A DNA stretch of 64,000 nucleotides, from contig JAFVTQ010000004.1 in assembly GCA_017503135.1 (NCBI GenBank), positions 248,001 to 312,000 of the forward strand, in the 5' to 3' direction. The notes below the pieces were generated by a model. The model had not been told where the DNA came from. It ran no database searches and was given only the letters and a program-made list of their open reading frames with translations. The DNA comes from Clostridia bacterium. GTDB taxonomy: Bacteria > Bacillota > Clostridia > Oscillospirales > Acutalibacteraceae. This document shows, piece after piece, positions 25,405 through 34,738 of the stretch. Made by a program: the position numbers and the translations under genes. How positions within the stretch are numbered: position 1 is the stretch's first letter; every line of letters begins with the position of its first letter.

Positions 25405-26016
25405 ATGCAAAAGGTGAACTACCAAAAACAACTTGATAGAATTATAGAAAATTTAGGGGACAAAGTGCCAACACTTCTTCTCCATTCTTGTTGTGCCCCT
25501 TGCAGTAGTTATTGCATTGAGTATTTGTCACAGTATTTTAATATTACTGTACTTTATTATAACCCTAATATTTATCCTGAAGCCGAATACGAAAAGCGCA
25601 AAGCAGAGCAAAAAAGACTTATTAGTGAAATGAACACGAAATATCCCGTTAAAATGCTTGATTGCGACTTTGAGAGTGAAAAGTTTTACGAGATGGCAAA
25701 GGGACTCGAAAATTGCCGTGAATGTGGTGAGCGTTGTTTCAAATGCTATCACTTGCGACTTGAGAAGACAGTAGGGGAAGTCGTGAAAAATGGTTTTGAT
25801 TATTTCACAACAACCCTTACAATCAGTCCATTAAAAGATGCACAGAAAATTAATGAAATAGGACTTGAGTTGGCAAAAGAATATAACGCCCAATGGTTGC
25901 CATCAGACTTCAAGAAAAAAGAAGGATATAAACGGTCAATAGAATTGAGCAAAGAATATAATTTATATAGGCAGGATTACTGTGGATGTGTGTATTCAAA
26001 AAGAGAGATAAATTAG
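25405..26016 (+). CDS. queH: Epoxyqueuosine reductase QueH
   Basis: 203 residues, the QueH family (formerly DUF208), which reduces epoxyqueuosine to queuosine in tRNA and replaces QueG. The N-terminal SCCAPCSSY holds the adjacent Cys pair, CRECGERCFKCYHLRL supplies further Cys, and the end DYCGCVYSKRE carries the last pair. These bind an iron-sulfur cluster and a second metal site in the family. The enzyme should act on tRNAs with GUN anticodons. No other queuosine genes are nearby. Confidence 0.95.
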   Translation: MQKVNYQKQLDRIIENLGDKVPTLLLHSCCAPCSSYCIEYLSQYFNITVLYYNPNIYPEAEYEKRKAEQKRLISEMNTKYPVKMLDCDFESEKFYEMAKGLENCRECGERCFKCYHLRLEKTVGEVVKNGFDYFTTTLTISPLKDAQKINEIGLELAKEYNAQWLPSDFKKKEGYKRSIELSKEYNLYRQDYCGCVYSKREIN

Positions 26017-26018
26017 GG

Positions 26019-26195
26019 TTTGTCGAATTGTTTATGACACCAATATGTTCCACAAATGTAGGGGCGGATGCCCACATCCGCCCGTTAAGTTTTCATCTCA
26101 CCTTGCGGGACGATGTGGGCATCGTCCCCTACAACCATCGTCGATTTTAGTGTGATGTAAAATCAAAAGAGTTCGACAAATTCAAATTTGTCGAA
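26019..26195. repeat. MITE-like repeat, copy 2 (TTTGTCGAA inverted ends)
   Basis: Starts TTTGTCGAA (26019-26027) and ends with the inverse TTCGACAAA (26172-26180), with another TTTGTCGAA at 26187-26195. Inside are two palindromes, GGGGCGGATG-cc-CATCCGCCC and GGGACGATG-tg-CATCGTCCC, preceded by TGTAG and followed by CTACA, so the inner part is itself an inverted repeat. No open frame. It fills the gap between queH and the GPH transporter. Confidence 0.75.
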
Positions 26196-26198
26196 ACA

Positions 26199-26232
26199 AA
26201 AAACGGAGATTGAAATTTCAATCTCCGTTTTT
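26199..26232. terminator. Bidirectional terminator
   Basis: AAAACGGAGATTG / CAATCTCCGTTTT with T-rich tail on the plus strand and T6 on the minus strand. It ends the minus-strand GPH gene. Confidence 0.85.
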
Positions 26233-26248
26233 GTGTTGTTTTCCAATT

Positions 26249-27739
26249 TTATGCGTCTTGTTGTTCTGCCATTTCTGCACGTTTTTCGAGAAGTGCATTG
26301 TGATAATCTTCTTTTGTTTTGCCTGTGAGCTTATAGAAGAAGAATGGAACACCTGCAAGGAACATCATAATACCGTGCATAATTGTATAGAAGAACAAGA
26401 GTGTAACTTTTGTGTCAAGGCTCTGCACCGGTGTTGGCACAAGGTCTGTTGGCTGAATATAACCGATAATTGAGCCGTCACCATAGAGAAGAAGTGGAGC
26501 AACTGTGCTTGCAATTGTACCACTGATAAGTGTACCGATACCGATAACAAATGGGAAAGAAGCATCAAGGCGCTTGCCTGTTTTAAGTTCAATTGTTTCA
26601 AGAACGTCTGCTTGGAACATACTTGGAAGAAGGTTAGATGCACCAAACTGAAGACCGATAAGGAACAAGAAGATAATGAATACAACCTGTAAAATTCCGT
26701 TACCAGTTGTGAAATAGAGATAACCAATGCCGAATGCTGCACAGTTAGCGCAGAGCGAATAGATACCGCTTGCGATATAAAGCTGACGAGCATCAAACTT
26801 TTTAAGAAGGAAGTTAATAACGAGCATACCAACTGCAGTACCAATACCAACAGGAAGAACAAACAAAATCTTCTTTGAAATATCACCGAGAACTGCTGCT
26901 GCGATGAAGGCTTCCATATATGTAGCAATACCACGGAAACTCTTCAAGAATTCTGAAACAATAATTGTCCATGCATATTTGTTTGTAACAATATCTTTAA
27001 AGCCGATAAGTGGATTTTTCTTTTCTGCAGTATAAACTGTTCTTTCACGAACAACTTTCATACCAAGAAGTACTGTGATAATACCAACAACACCACAGAG
27101 TGCAGCCGAAATAATATATTGCAAGCCTTCAACACTTCGTATGCTTGTGCCTGTAACTGCATCAATAAGTTCAGGGTTATCTTTGTGCCAGATAGCACCA
27201 ATAACAAGCAAAATAACAACTGGTGCAGAGTTGCCAACAGCTGATGAAATGCTACGGAATGAAAGCACCTGGTCACGCTCTTTAAGGTTTGGTGTCATAA
27301 CATTGGCAACCATATTGATTGAGTTACCAAATGTGCCAAGTATTGCCCAAAGAACTGCAAGTGTGATAATGTAGATGAAAAGAACTGTACCTGAAAGTCC
27401 TGGTGGTGCCCAGAAAGAAAGCATCATAACGACTGTCATAGGAATTATAGCAAGCATAGTAAGGGGTCTGAATTTACCACCCTTGCCCATTTTTCTTCCA
27501 TCAATATACATAACGATAAAGAAGTTAAGTACAAACGGAATAATACCTGTTAGCAAATTAAAAAGTGCTGTTTGCTCTTCTGGCAAACGAAGAACGTTAA
27601 CAAGATATGCGTTACGGTTACCGCCGACCATACCCGTCATTGTGGTGTAGAAAAACACGCCCATTAAGTAAAGAACAAATTCATTTGTCTTTACGTGCTT
27701 TTGCTCGTTTTGAGCTTGAATTGTGTTAGTGTTGCTCAT
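26249..27739 (-). CDS. GPH-family (MFS) cation symporter
   Basis: 496 residues with about twelve hydrophobic segments, in the glycoside-pentoside-hexuronide:cation symporter group of the major facilitator superfamily. Early residues FYTTMTGMVGGNRNAYLVNVL and a cytosolic RKMGKGGKFRPL loop after the second segment match that group, whose members import sugars with Na+ or H+. No sugar-catabolic gene is adjacent, so the substrate is open. It lies downstream of trmB in a long minus-strand run, 12 bp away, and has a good AAGGAAGG-type site. Confidence 0.85.
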   Translation of the reverse strand: MSNTNTIQAQNEQKHVKTNEFVLYLMGVFFYTTMTGMVGGNRNAYLVNVLRLPEEQTALFNLLTGIIPFVLNFFIVMYIDGRKMGKGGKFRPLTMLAIIPMTVVMMLSFWAPPGLSGTVLFIYIITLAVLWAILGTFGNSINMVANVMTPNLKERDQVLSFRSISSAVGNSAPVVILLVIGAIWHKDNPELIDAVTGTSIRSVEGLQYIISAALCGVVGIITVLLGMKVVRERTVYTAEKKNPLIGFKDIVTNKYAWTIIVSEFLKSFRGIATYMEAFIAAAVLGDISKKILFVLPVGIGTAVGMLVINFLLKKFDARQLYIASGIYSLCANCAAFGIGYLYFTTGNGILQVVFIIFLFLIGLQFGASNLLPSMFQADVLETIELKTGKRLDASFPFVIGIGTLISGTIASTVAPLLLYGDGSIIGYIQPTDLVPTPVQSLDTKVTLLFFYTIMHGIMMFLAGVPFFFYKLTGKTKEDYHNALLEKRAEMAEQQDA

Positions 27740-27751
27740 AAAAACCCTTCC

Positions 27752-28423
27752 TTATTTCATTCTTGCTTCAAGTCGATAGATTGGCATTCCCAAATCCACA
27801 AACTTTTGCTCATATTCTGTAACAATATTACCCTCAAAATCGCTTTTGTGCAAATCAAGAGAAATATTGGAAAGAACAAAACCATTCTGTGAAAAACTTT
27901 CAAGTGAATACTCAAAAAAGCCCTGACTATCAGTTTTCTGTGCGATAAACCCGTCATCCACAAGAAGTTTTTTATAAATATCAAGAAATTCTCTATATGT
28001 AAGTCTGTGACATTCGTGCTTGTTTTTAGGGTATGGTGTGCTGAAATTGAGATAAATTTCAGAAATGCTCTTTTCTTTAATGAAAAGTGCAAGATATTCT
28101 GCTCTCATTTCAAGAAAACGGATATTTGTGATATTTTCATTTTTTACCTTTTCACAAGCCTCAACTAAAACACTTGGCACACATTCAATAGCAAGAATAT
28201 TTTTGTCGGGATTTCGCTTTGCATATTCGCAAACAAACTGACCTTTGCCACAACCGATTTCCATAACAATTGGGGCGCTGCGACCGAAAATCTCGTCTAA
28301 ATCGAAAAAGTTTTCGTGCTCTTCATTTGTGCGAAAATCAAAGGATTTAAGCTCATAGGGAATTCTCAAATCCGTGCAATTTTCTCGTCTTGTATTAAGA
28401 TTTCTGATTTTTCTTGGTCTCAT
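27752..28423 (-). CDS. trmB: tRNA (guanosine-46-N7)-methyltransferase
   Basis: 223 residues. The SAM-binding motif VMEIGCGKGQFVCEYA (about 58-73), a central FLEMRAEYLALF and the family signature LNFSTPYPKNKHECHRL are present. The usual bacterial signature reads NFPDPWPKxxHxxRR, and here Ser-Thr-Pro-Tyr replaces Pro-Asp-Pro-Trp, a notable variation. It methylates G46 in the variable loop of tRNAs. It lies 9 bp downstream of the YhhN gene, so it is likely in the same transcript. Confidence 0.9.
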   Translation of the reverse strand: MRPRKIRNLNTRRENCTDLRIPYELKSFDFRTNEEHENFFDLDEIFGRSAPIVMEIGCGKGQFVCEYAKRNPDKNILAIECVPSVLVEACEKVKNENITNIRFLEMRAEYLALFIKEKSISEIYLNFSTPYPKNKHECHRLTYREFLDIYKKLLVDDGFIAQKTDSQGFFEYSLESFSQNGFVLSNISLDLHKSDFEGNIVTEYEQKFVDLGMPIYRLEARMK

Positions 28424-28432
28424 AAATACCCC

Positions 28433-29182
28433 TTAAATATGTACAAATAAAATTGATGTTGCTAAAAGTAATTGTGCAATAAAATAAGCATAAAGACTGA
28501 CAGTTTTAACGGTTTTATTGCCCTTTGCACCACCGATAAGACGAAGTCCTAAAGTGAAGTCAGAAATGAAGAAGAATACGCCACCTGCCAAAAGAATAAT
28601 CATTGCAACAAGTCCGTTTTCTGCTCCGCTTAAATAATATGTAATACCGAAACCACAAGATTTGAGAAGCATTACAATTAAGAATATGCTATATAAATGC
28701 AAAGTTACTTTCATAAAAGCGTTTTTATATTCAAACTTGAAAACAGGTTCAAGCATCAAAGAGAATGCAATGAAAATAACCACAAATGCGATAATTTCAG
28801 GTAATGTGAAGAATTTATAATCGGGTGTGAGTGCCATTGTTGATTTAACAAACGCCAACACATAGAAAATATGACCTATTAAGAATGCACTTGCCCCAAT
28901 ATAAACAACTGACATTCTTGGATTTCCGGGTGGGTGGGGGATGTGCATAAATAAGTCACCAACCCAACCGAGAATAAGTCCTATAAGCATCATATTTGCA
29001 TAATAAGACTCATTGCCCGAAAGCTCCATAGCAATGAAACCGATGCCTACAAAAGCCGTTGCCGCAACCATTTTGCAAGAGAGCGATTTCTTTGTGGGCT
29101 CTGGCCAATATGCTCTGTCATAAAGTGGCACAAAAACAAAGAAAAGAATATAACAAACACCTAACAAAATTTTTAATAACAT
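28433..29182 (-). CDS. YhhN family membrane protein (lysoplasmalogenase-like)
   Basis: 249 residues with about eight hydrophobic segments. The family marks are LGWVGDLFMHIP (the first Asp), AFLIGHIFYVLAF (His) and FFISDFTLGLRL (second Asp), the residues thought to form the active site in lysoplasmalogenases of the YhhN/TMEM86 family. Anaerobic clostridia make plasmalogens, so an ether-lipid turnover role is reasonable, though most bacterial members are untested. It is followed closely by trmB. The 55-bp gap upstream contains degenerate TTTGCATT heptamers. Confidence 0.8.
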   Translation of the reverse strand: MLLKILLGVCYILFFVFVPLYDRAYWPEPTKKSLSCKMVAATAFVGIGFIAMELSGNESYYANMMLIGLILGWVGDLFMHIPHPPGNPRMSVVYIGASAFLIGHIFYVLAFVKSTMALTPDYKFFTLPEIIAFVVIFIAFSLMLEPVFKFEYKNAFMKVTLHLYSIFLIVMLLKSCGFGITYYLSGAENGLVAMIILLAGGVFFFISDFTLGLRLIGGAKGNKTVKTVSLYAYFIAQLLLATSILFVHI

Positions 29183-29236
29183 AAAATGTACCTATCTTTT
29201 TCACTTTGCGCTTTGCATTTTGCATTTTGCGCTTTT

Positions 29237-30457
29237 TTATTTTCCTTTTCTCAAAAGAGTCCCTGCAGGGAATATCAAATCACTTTTAATTTTAACTGTC
29301 ATCATTGGATGTGGTGCAGATTCGATTTCGTTGTCATTACCGTCGAATATTTCGTCCGCTGTGAAAACAACAGGCGTTTCACCGGGCATAAGAGCATCTA
29401 ACTCGTCACCACGAGAGAATTTGTTTCTCTGCTCGGCAATAATGAAACCATCCTTGCACTCTTTAACCTGTGCCATAACATCATAATGGCGCTTATATCC
29501 ACCGTCGAAACTGATGTTAGCATCTTCGTTTGGTGCGTTATAATAAAAACCTGTGCAGTATTCACGATAACTTACTTTATAACATTCATCAACAATCCAT
29601 TGCGGAGTCTTAAAGTCATCTGACGGGTTTTTAAGATATTCGTCAATAGCCATTCTATAAGCATTTGTGATAACCGCCGCATAATAAGCCGATTTTGCAC
29701 GACCTTCGATTTTAAAACTGCTAATCCCAGCATTCACAAGGTCGGGAATATGCTCAATCATACACATATCCTTTGAATTGAGAATATATGTGCCTTCTTT
29801 TGAGTCTTGAATAGGAAAGTACATTCCGTCGCGCTTGACTTCCATAATTGCATATTCCCAACGGCAAGGTTGAGCACACTCGCCACGGTTAGCATCACGG
29901 TTTACAAGATAGTTTGAAAGTAAACATCTGCCAGAGAATGACACGCACATAGCACCGTGAATAAAGCACTCAATTTCAAGGTCCTTTGGCACTTTTGCGC
30001 GGATTTCTGCAATCTCGTGAACTGACAATTCTCTTGCAGTAACAACACGGCTAGCGCCCATATTATAAAATTCGTTTGCAGTCACATGATTTACGATTCC
30101 TGCTTGTGTTGAAATGTGAATAGGCACATTTGGAGCATATTTTTTGCAGAGAGAAAGCACACCAATGTCTGCAACGATAAATGCATCAACGCCAATGTCA
30201 GCCCATTTTTCGAGATATTCAGGTAATTTTAAAATCTCGTCATTACGAGCAAGAGTATTGCAAGTGAGATAAACTTTGACACCTTTTGCGTGGCAAAGGT
30301 CTACTGCTTCTTTTAATTGTTCAAAATTGAAATTCTGTGGTGCTGCTCGCATACCGAATGCGTCGCCACCAAGATAAACTGCGTCCGCACCAAACATAAG
30401 CGCCGATTCAAGTCTTTCACGGTCACCTGCGGGTGCTAACAATTCGGGTATAATCAT
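29237..30457 (-). CDS. Peptidase U32 family protein (tRNA/rRNA hydroxylation type)
   Basis: About 406 residues. ELLAPAGDRERLESALMFGA at the N-terminus and the signature SGRCLLSNYLVNRDANRGEC(AQPC) with four Cys are those of U32 proteins. Characterised members (TrhP, RlhA) take part in tRNA or 23S rRNA hydroxylation rather than proteolysis. The start at 30457 is preferred because AGGAT lies ten bases upstream. The frame also allows 30469, overlapping the mltG stop. It is co-transcribed with mltG. Confidence 0.88.
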   Translation of the reverse strand: MIIPELLAPAGDRERLESALMFGADAVYLGGDAFGMRAAPQNFNFEQLKEAVDLCHAKGVKVYLTCNTLARNDEILKLPEYLEKWADIGVDAFIVADIGVLSLCKKYAPNVPIHISTQAGIVNHVTANEFYNMGASRVVTARELSVHEIAEIRAKVPKDLEIECFIHGAMCVSFSGRCLLSNYLVNRDANRGECAQPCRWEYAIMEVKRDGMYFPIQDSKEGTYILNSKDMCMIEHIPDLVNAGISSFKIEGRAKSAYYAAVITNAYRMAIDEYLKNPSDDFKTPQWIVDECYKVSYREYCTGFYYNAPNEDANISFDGGYKRHYDVMAQVKECKDGFIIAEQRNKFSRGDELDALMPGETPVVFTADEIFDGNDNEIESAPHPMMTVKIKSDLIFPAGTLLRKGK

Positions 30458-30461
30458 ATTT

Positions 30462-32033
30462 TTAATCATCCTGTGCGTTTACTTTTTCTAATGTTCTCTT
30501 GTTTGCATTGTGTTCTTCAAGAGTTGTTGCCATATAAATTTTCTTGTTCTTATCGTGAGCAAAGAAATAATATTGGGTTGTGTCAGGGTTTAAAGCTGCT
30601 TCAATAGCTGCTGCACCCGGATTACAAATGGCAGAAGCGGGAAGTCCAGCTCTTTCATAAGTGCTGTAACTGAGAATATAAGCATTGATTTTTGAAGGTG
30701 AAGTTACTCTTTGTGCGATTGTGTTTGTAACATAATCCTTTGTTGAGTCACAGTCAAGGGTTGGGTAAAGACCTGAACGGTTAAGTCGGTTATGAAGAAC
30801 TGAAGAAACCAATTTGAACTGGTCTTTGTTTGCACCTTCTTTTTCAATGATTGATGCAATTTTGATAATCTCGTCAGTTGATTTGCCAAGTGCTTCGGCT
30901 TTCTTTGTGTATTCTTCTGTCCAACGCTTTTCAAATGTATCAAGGAATTCACGGATAACTGCACCCGGTGTAGCCCCTTGTTCAAATTCATAAGTTGCAG
31001 GGAAGAAATAACCTTCAAGTGCGTGATAACGCTCTTCTTTGTTGTCAATTTTGGCAATGAAGTCGTATTCGTCGCTAAAATCAATTTCGTCAACAACTTT
31101 ATAAAGAGAAGAAGCTGAGCAGATATCATTCTTTTCAAGTCGGTTGAAAATCTGGTCAATTGTGTAGCCTTCAGGGATAGTGACACTTACAATTTTGCCA
31201 CGCTGAACACTTGTTTTAAATCGTGTCAGCATCTTTTCAACACCCATATCTTCGGTGAAATAATAGATTCCTGGCAAATAGTTTTCATCAGTATATCCCA
31301 TCATTTTAACAAAAACATTACAGAACATAGTGTTTTTAATCAGTCCTGCTTTATCAAGTACACGAAGAGCTGTGAATGTGTCTGCGTCATTTGGAAGTGT
31401 AACTTCAACGATTTTTTCGTCATCACGGTTGATTGCAAGAACATCGTTGACACAGCTTAAAATCATAGCAGAGCCAATAATTGCAATAAGCAAACAACAA
31501 CCCATAACGATAAATGCTTTTTTATTGTTTTGTAAAGCGTCAATAAAGGTTACAATCAATTTATTAAAAGAGAATTTACTCTTTTTCTTCTTTGGTTGTT
31601 GCTCTTCTGGAGAAGTTGAGTCACTATAAACCTTTCTCTGTGCAGAAGCCTTGATTGAATTAAGTCTGTCGTTGAAATTTGGCTTTTTAGCGTCATTTCT
31701 TTTCTGGATAACAGGCTGAGAAGCAGGTCTTTTTTGCTTTGTGAATTCCATAGTGTTAGAATTCTTCGTTTCTTTTTCTCTGCTTTCTTCTTCAAAAGAC
31801 TTAATGAAACCAAAATCATTTGATTTTTCGCTGATTGTATTTTTCTTTGAAATATCAATATTAAATTCAGGCTTCTTTTGTGGTTCAACCTTCTTTTGTG
31901 GCACAGCAGGTCTGGAAATTCTCTTTTGTGGCTCAACCTTTGGTGTGGTTTTATTGCCAAGAGCATCTCCTGCATATTCATTTAAAAGGTCGTCATAAGA
32001 GTTGTCGGAAAATCCGTCTGAAAATTTATTCAT
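30462..32033 (-). CDS. mltG: Endolytic transglycosylase MltG
   Basis: 523 residues. A long cytosolic N-terminal part (about 1-170, Lys/Pro/Gln-rich, with repeats of RxxVPQKKVEPQKK type), one transmembrane segment (about 177-197), then the LysM-like and YceG domains. The catalytic Glu is expected in IASIIEKEGANKDQ, with SSVLHNRLNRSGLYPTLDCD and ICNPGAAAIEAALNPDTTQY as further blocks. It cuts nascent glycan strands at the membrane. Its ATG overlaps the stop of the 5-FCL gene by 4 bp. A lipid-anchored paralogue is at 12326-13222. Confidence 0.93.
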   Translation of the reverse strand: MNKFSDGFSDNSYDDLLNEYAGDALGNKTTPKVEPQKRISRPAVPQKKVEPQKKPEFNIDISKKNTISEKSNDFGFIKSFEEESREKETKNSNTMEFTKQKRPASQPVIQKRNDAKKPNFNDRLNSIKASAQRKVYSDSTSPEEQQPKKKKSKFSFNKLIVTFIDALQNNKKAFIVMGCCLLIAIIGSAMILSCVNDVLAINRDDEKIVEVTLPNDADTFTALRVLDKAGLIKNTMFCNVFVKMMGYTDENYLPGIYYFTEDMGVEKMLTRFKTSVQRGKIVSVTIPEGYTIDQIFNRLEKNDICSASSLYKVVDEIDFSDEYDFIAKIDNKEERYHALEGYFFPATYEFEQGATPGAVIREFLDTFEKRWTEEYTKKAEALGKSTDEIIKIASIIEKEGANKDQFKLVSSVLHNRLNRSGLYPTLDCDSTKDYVTNTIAQRVTSPSKINAYILSYSTYERAGLPASAICNPGAAAIEAALNPDTTQYYFFAHDKNKKIYMATTLEEHNANKRTLEKVNAQDD

Positions 32034-32584
32034 TGGATAACCTCCTTATCTGTAACAATAATGTTAATCTGCATATCATATTTATCGGTTGGAATTTCAT
32101 CTTCTAATAAAATATCATAACAAGGTGAAACGCTCATACCGTTAAAGTCCTTTAAAAATCTGTCATAATAGCCCTTGCCATAGCCGATGCGATTTTTATG
32201 TCTGTCAGCGGAAAGACAGGGGACAATTACCAAATCATTATCCTGTGGAATATATTTTTTGCAAGTGGATTTTGGCTCGAGAATGTTATACATTCCAACT
32301 TGTAAATCACCAACGGAATCCACTTTATAGAATTCCATTTTTCCTTCACTATCAATGCAAAGTGGATAAAAAACTCTTTTATAAAGAAGTCTGCAACGCT
32401 CAATGATATATCTTGTATCAAATTCATCATCAGTTGACGAAAAAATGAGCACTTGCTTTGCATTTTTAAAATAATCACTATTGATTATCTTTTCGCTGAT
32501 GATTTTATCCCATTTGGCTTTTTCTGTTTTATCAAGACTTTTTCGACTTTCTATAAGTCTTTTTCTTAAAATCTTTTTATCCAT
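32030..32584 (-). CDS. 5-formyltetrahydrofolate cyclo-ligase
   Basis: 184 residues. N-terminal KKILRKRLIESRKSL and the C-terminal ATP/metal loop NRIGYGKGYYDRFL mark the 5-FCL (MthfS/FAU1) family, which converts 5-formyl-THF to 5,10-methenyl-THF with ATP. The start at 32584 lies within the tail of the DJ-1 gene (8-bp overlap). The longer frame to 32620 runs further into it. It overlaps mltG by 4 bp. A one-carbon role fits the nearby thymidylate genes only loosely. Confidence 0.92.
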   Translation of the reverse strand: MDKKILRKRLIESRKSLDKTEKAKWDKIISEKIINSDYFKNAKQVLIFSSTDDEFDTRYIIERCRLLYKRVFYPLCIDSEGKMEFYKVDSVGDLQVGMYNILEPKSTCKKYIPQDNDLVIVPCLSADRHKNRIGYGKGYYDRFLKDFNGMSVSPCYDILLEDEIPTDKYDMQINIIVTDKEVIQ

Positions 32585-33125
32585 TGTAAATCTGTAATGA
32601 TGCACGGATTTTCTGTGCATTTTCTTTTGTAGTTAATACTTCTGCAATCTGTAAACCGAATTCAATAGCACTACCCATACCACGAGCTGTGATAATGTTG
32701 CCGTCTTTTACAACATAATCCTTTGAAATTTCAGCACCAAAAAGCTCGTCTTCAAAACCTGGAAAACAAGTTGAATTCTTGCCATTTAAAAGACCTTTGT
32801 GACCGAGAATTGATGGTGCAGCACAAATCGCACAAACTAATTTTTCGTTTTCTGTTGCCCAGTCAATAGCTTTTTGTACAGTTTCACTTTTTTCAAGATT
32901 TAATGTGCCGGGCATTCCACCGGGGAGCACAATAGCCTCAACCTTTTCATCAAGGATTAAATTCTTTTCAGCAATATCACAAGCAACAGGAATCTGATGT
33001 GAGCCGATTACAAAATCTTCACCAACACCAACAGTGAGCACTTCTAATTCTGCTCTGCGCAAAACATCAACAACTGCGAGCGCTTCAATTTCTTCAAATC
33101 CGGGTGCTAAAAATACATAAATCAT
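32577..33125 (-). CDS. DJ-1/PfpI family protein
   Basis: 182 residues, the DJ-1/YajL branch. FLAPGFEEIEALAVVDVLRR holds the conserved Glu, and CAICAAPSILGHKGLL holds the reactive Cys on the nucleophile elbow. GMGSAIEFGLQIAEVL is the typical C-terminal motif. Members act as stress chaperones, glyoxalases or deglycases, and the activity here is unproven. It sits between a GNAT gene (6-bp gap) and the 5-FCL gene (8-bp overlap), so it is part of the operon. Confidence 0.9.
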   Translation of the reverse strand: MIYVFLAPGFEEIEALAVVDVLRRAELEVLTVGVGEDFVIGSHQIPVACDIAEKNLILDEKVEAIVLPGGMPGTLNLEKSETVQKAIDWATENEKLVCAICAAPSILGHKGLLNGKNSTCFPGFEDELFGAEISKDYVVKDGNIITARGMGSAIEFGLQIAEVLTTKENAQKIRASLQIYNG

Positions 33126-33131
33126 AATATG

Positions 33132-33851
33132 TCACTCCAAAGTGATGCCAACATAGCAACACAAATTTTCAATATCTTTGTTTTCTGTTCTAATCATAGC
33201 AGGGTGTTCATCTTCACCAAAATTAATGTCACCCTGAATGATTATGTCGTTCTTTTTATATTCTTGTGGAATATTTGAAAACTCACATTTTGCATTTCGA
33301 ATAATCACATTATCATCATCAAAAACTAAACCGAAATCTGTGACTTCGCCACCATAGTGAATGCAAGAATTCTTCCAATACTCAACTATATCACTGCTAA
33401 ACTTAAATTCACAATCAAAATTGATTTTTTCTTTGATTTCAGGTGTAGCACCGTCAAAGGTGTGGCTTCGTCTTAACCCGAATTTCTCAAATCCGCATTT
33501 TTTATAATAATCAAAAAGACTTTTTTCGGCAGGGACCAAAAACAAAAAGTCAAAGCCATTCTCACAACAGAAGTCATAAGAATAATCCAGCAGAGTTTTC
33601 ATATAACCCTTGCCACGATGAGAATAATTTGTCATTGCACAATAAACGCATTTGCCCTTATAATCACCAATGGTGCAATCAAGAAGAAATAAAGCAGATG
33701 CAATTTCACCATCAACACGGATAACTGGCGTAATTGTATCACCGAAAATATTCTCGAAAAAATATTCAGTTATCTCACTATCTTCAAGAAAAACACTTTG
33801 CCATAAACCTTCTAGCGCTTTTCTGTCAGAATAATCTGCAAAATCAATCAT
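33132..33851 (-). CDS. GNAT family N-acetyltransferase
   Basis: 239 residues. The acetyl-CoA loop is seen as YSHRGKGYMKTLLDYSYDF (about 90-108), followed by LVPAEKSLFDYYKKCGFEKF, both standard GNAT blocks. The C-terminal ~100 residues are a separate beta-rich part, longer than a minimal GNAT. The substrate is unknown. It lies directly after the DUF2156 gene (2-bp gap), a pairing common in Clostridia, and the pair may modify related targets (inference). Confidence 0.82.
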   Translation of the reverse strand: MIDFADYSDRKALEGLWQSVFLEDSEITEYFFENIFGDTITPVIRVDGEIASALFLLDCTIGDYKGKCVYCAMTNYSHRGKGYMKTLLDYSYDFCCENGFDFLFLVPAEKSLFDYYKKCGFEKFGLRRSHTFDGATPEIKEKINFDCEFKFSSDIVEYWKNSCIHYGGEVTDFGLVFDDDNVIIRNAKCEFSNIPQEYKKNDIIIQGDINFGEDEHPAMIRTENKDIENLCCYVGITLE

Positions 33852-33853
33852 AA

Positions 33854-34738
33854 TTAACCCTTATATATTGCTGAATACTTGATAACAAGCCTGTGTGGGT
33901 GATAAGAAATCTTTGCTCGTCTTAACCCTTCACTACCTGTATCATCTTCACGGTTGATATATTCAAATCTGTCTTTTAACTGTCGTGCAAATTCACGGTT
34001 AATCATCTGATAAGCACCACGAATATTACCATAAGCCTTTTCAACATGAGTACAGAATGTGTTGTTGTTGAGTTTTTCACCAAAAGTGAAAGCAACAATC
34101 TCATTTTCAATGGTGAGAATTCCACCCTCAAAACCTAAGTCAAAAAAGTTAGCAAGAGCCTTTTTGATTGCTAAATGTTCGTCGCTGATTTCTTCAGGAT
34201 TTTTCTCACGGTTAAGTCTTGCCCAATGCTCATTTAAAAGCTCACACTGGTGAATATTCTCTTTTGTAATTGGCTCATATTTCCAATCGAAAGTCTTTTC
34301 AAAATAAGAGATGTGATTTCTCTTGCTTGCAAGCTTTCTACCTGCAAGATTCGAGAGACTTTCACTTGTGTAAAGATAGTCGAAATAGTCACGCTCTTCT
34401 GTGATTTCAAATTGTTTTGGGAAAAGAAATTGCAACTCGTCACGGTCTTTTTCTGTCATTCCAAAGAATTCAAGATTAACACCGAGCCTTTTTGAGAAAT
34501 CTAAAAGTTTTTCAATGGTAGCTTTTTTGTCGCCATCGCCGATTGGATAACAGAAAATAGGACTTTCTGTAAAATCAGCAGATATAAAAACACCATTATC
34601 ATTATAGATTTTATTGTCATAAATATCAGACCACATAAAAATGTTGCCGAAACAATATTCGCAACAGTCAGTCTGACCAAAATCGAATGCTTTTTGCACC
34701 CATTCTTTATCTTTTAAGGTAGGGGAGTGAAACTCCAT
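33854..34738 (-). CDS. DUF2156 domain protein (aminoacyl-transferase-like)
   Basis: 294 residues, the PF09924/DUF2156 type related to the C-terminal domain of phosphatidylglycerol lysyltransferase, with a GNAT-like fold. Typical blocks are DCCEYCFGNIFMWSD near the N-terminus, LAGRKLASKRNHISYFEK in the middle and YINREDDTGSEGLRRAK(ISYHP) near the end. There are no membrane segments, so it is cytosolic. Its ATG overlaps the tmk stop by one base. A role in transferring an aminoacyl or acyl group is family-level inference. Confidence 0.85.
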   Translation of the reverse strand: MEFHSPTLKDKEWVQKAFDFGQTDCCEYCFGNIFMWSDIYDNKIYNDNGVFISADFTESPIFCYPIGDGDKKATIEKLLDFSKRLGVNLEFFGMTEKDRDELQFLFPKQFEITEERDYFDYLYTSESLSNLAGRKLASKRNHISYFEKTFDWKYEPITKENIHQCELLNEHWARLNREKNPEEISDEHLAIKKALANFFDLGFEGGILTIENEIVAFTFGEKLNNNTFCTHVEKAYGNIRGAYQMINREFARQLKDRFEYINREDDTGSEGLRRAKISYHPHRLVIKYSAIYKG

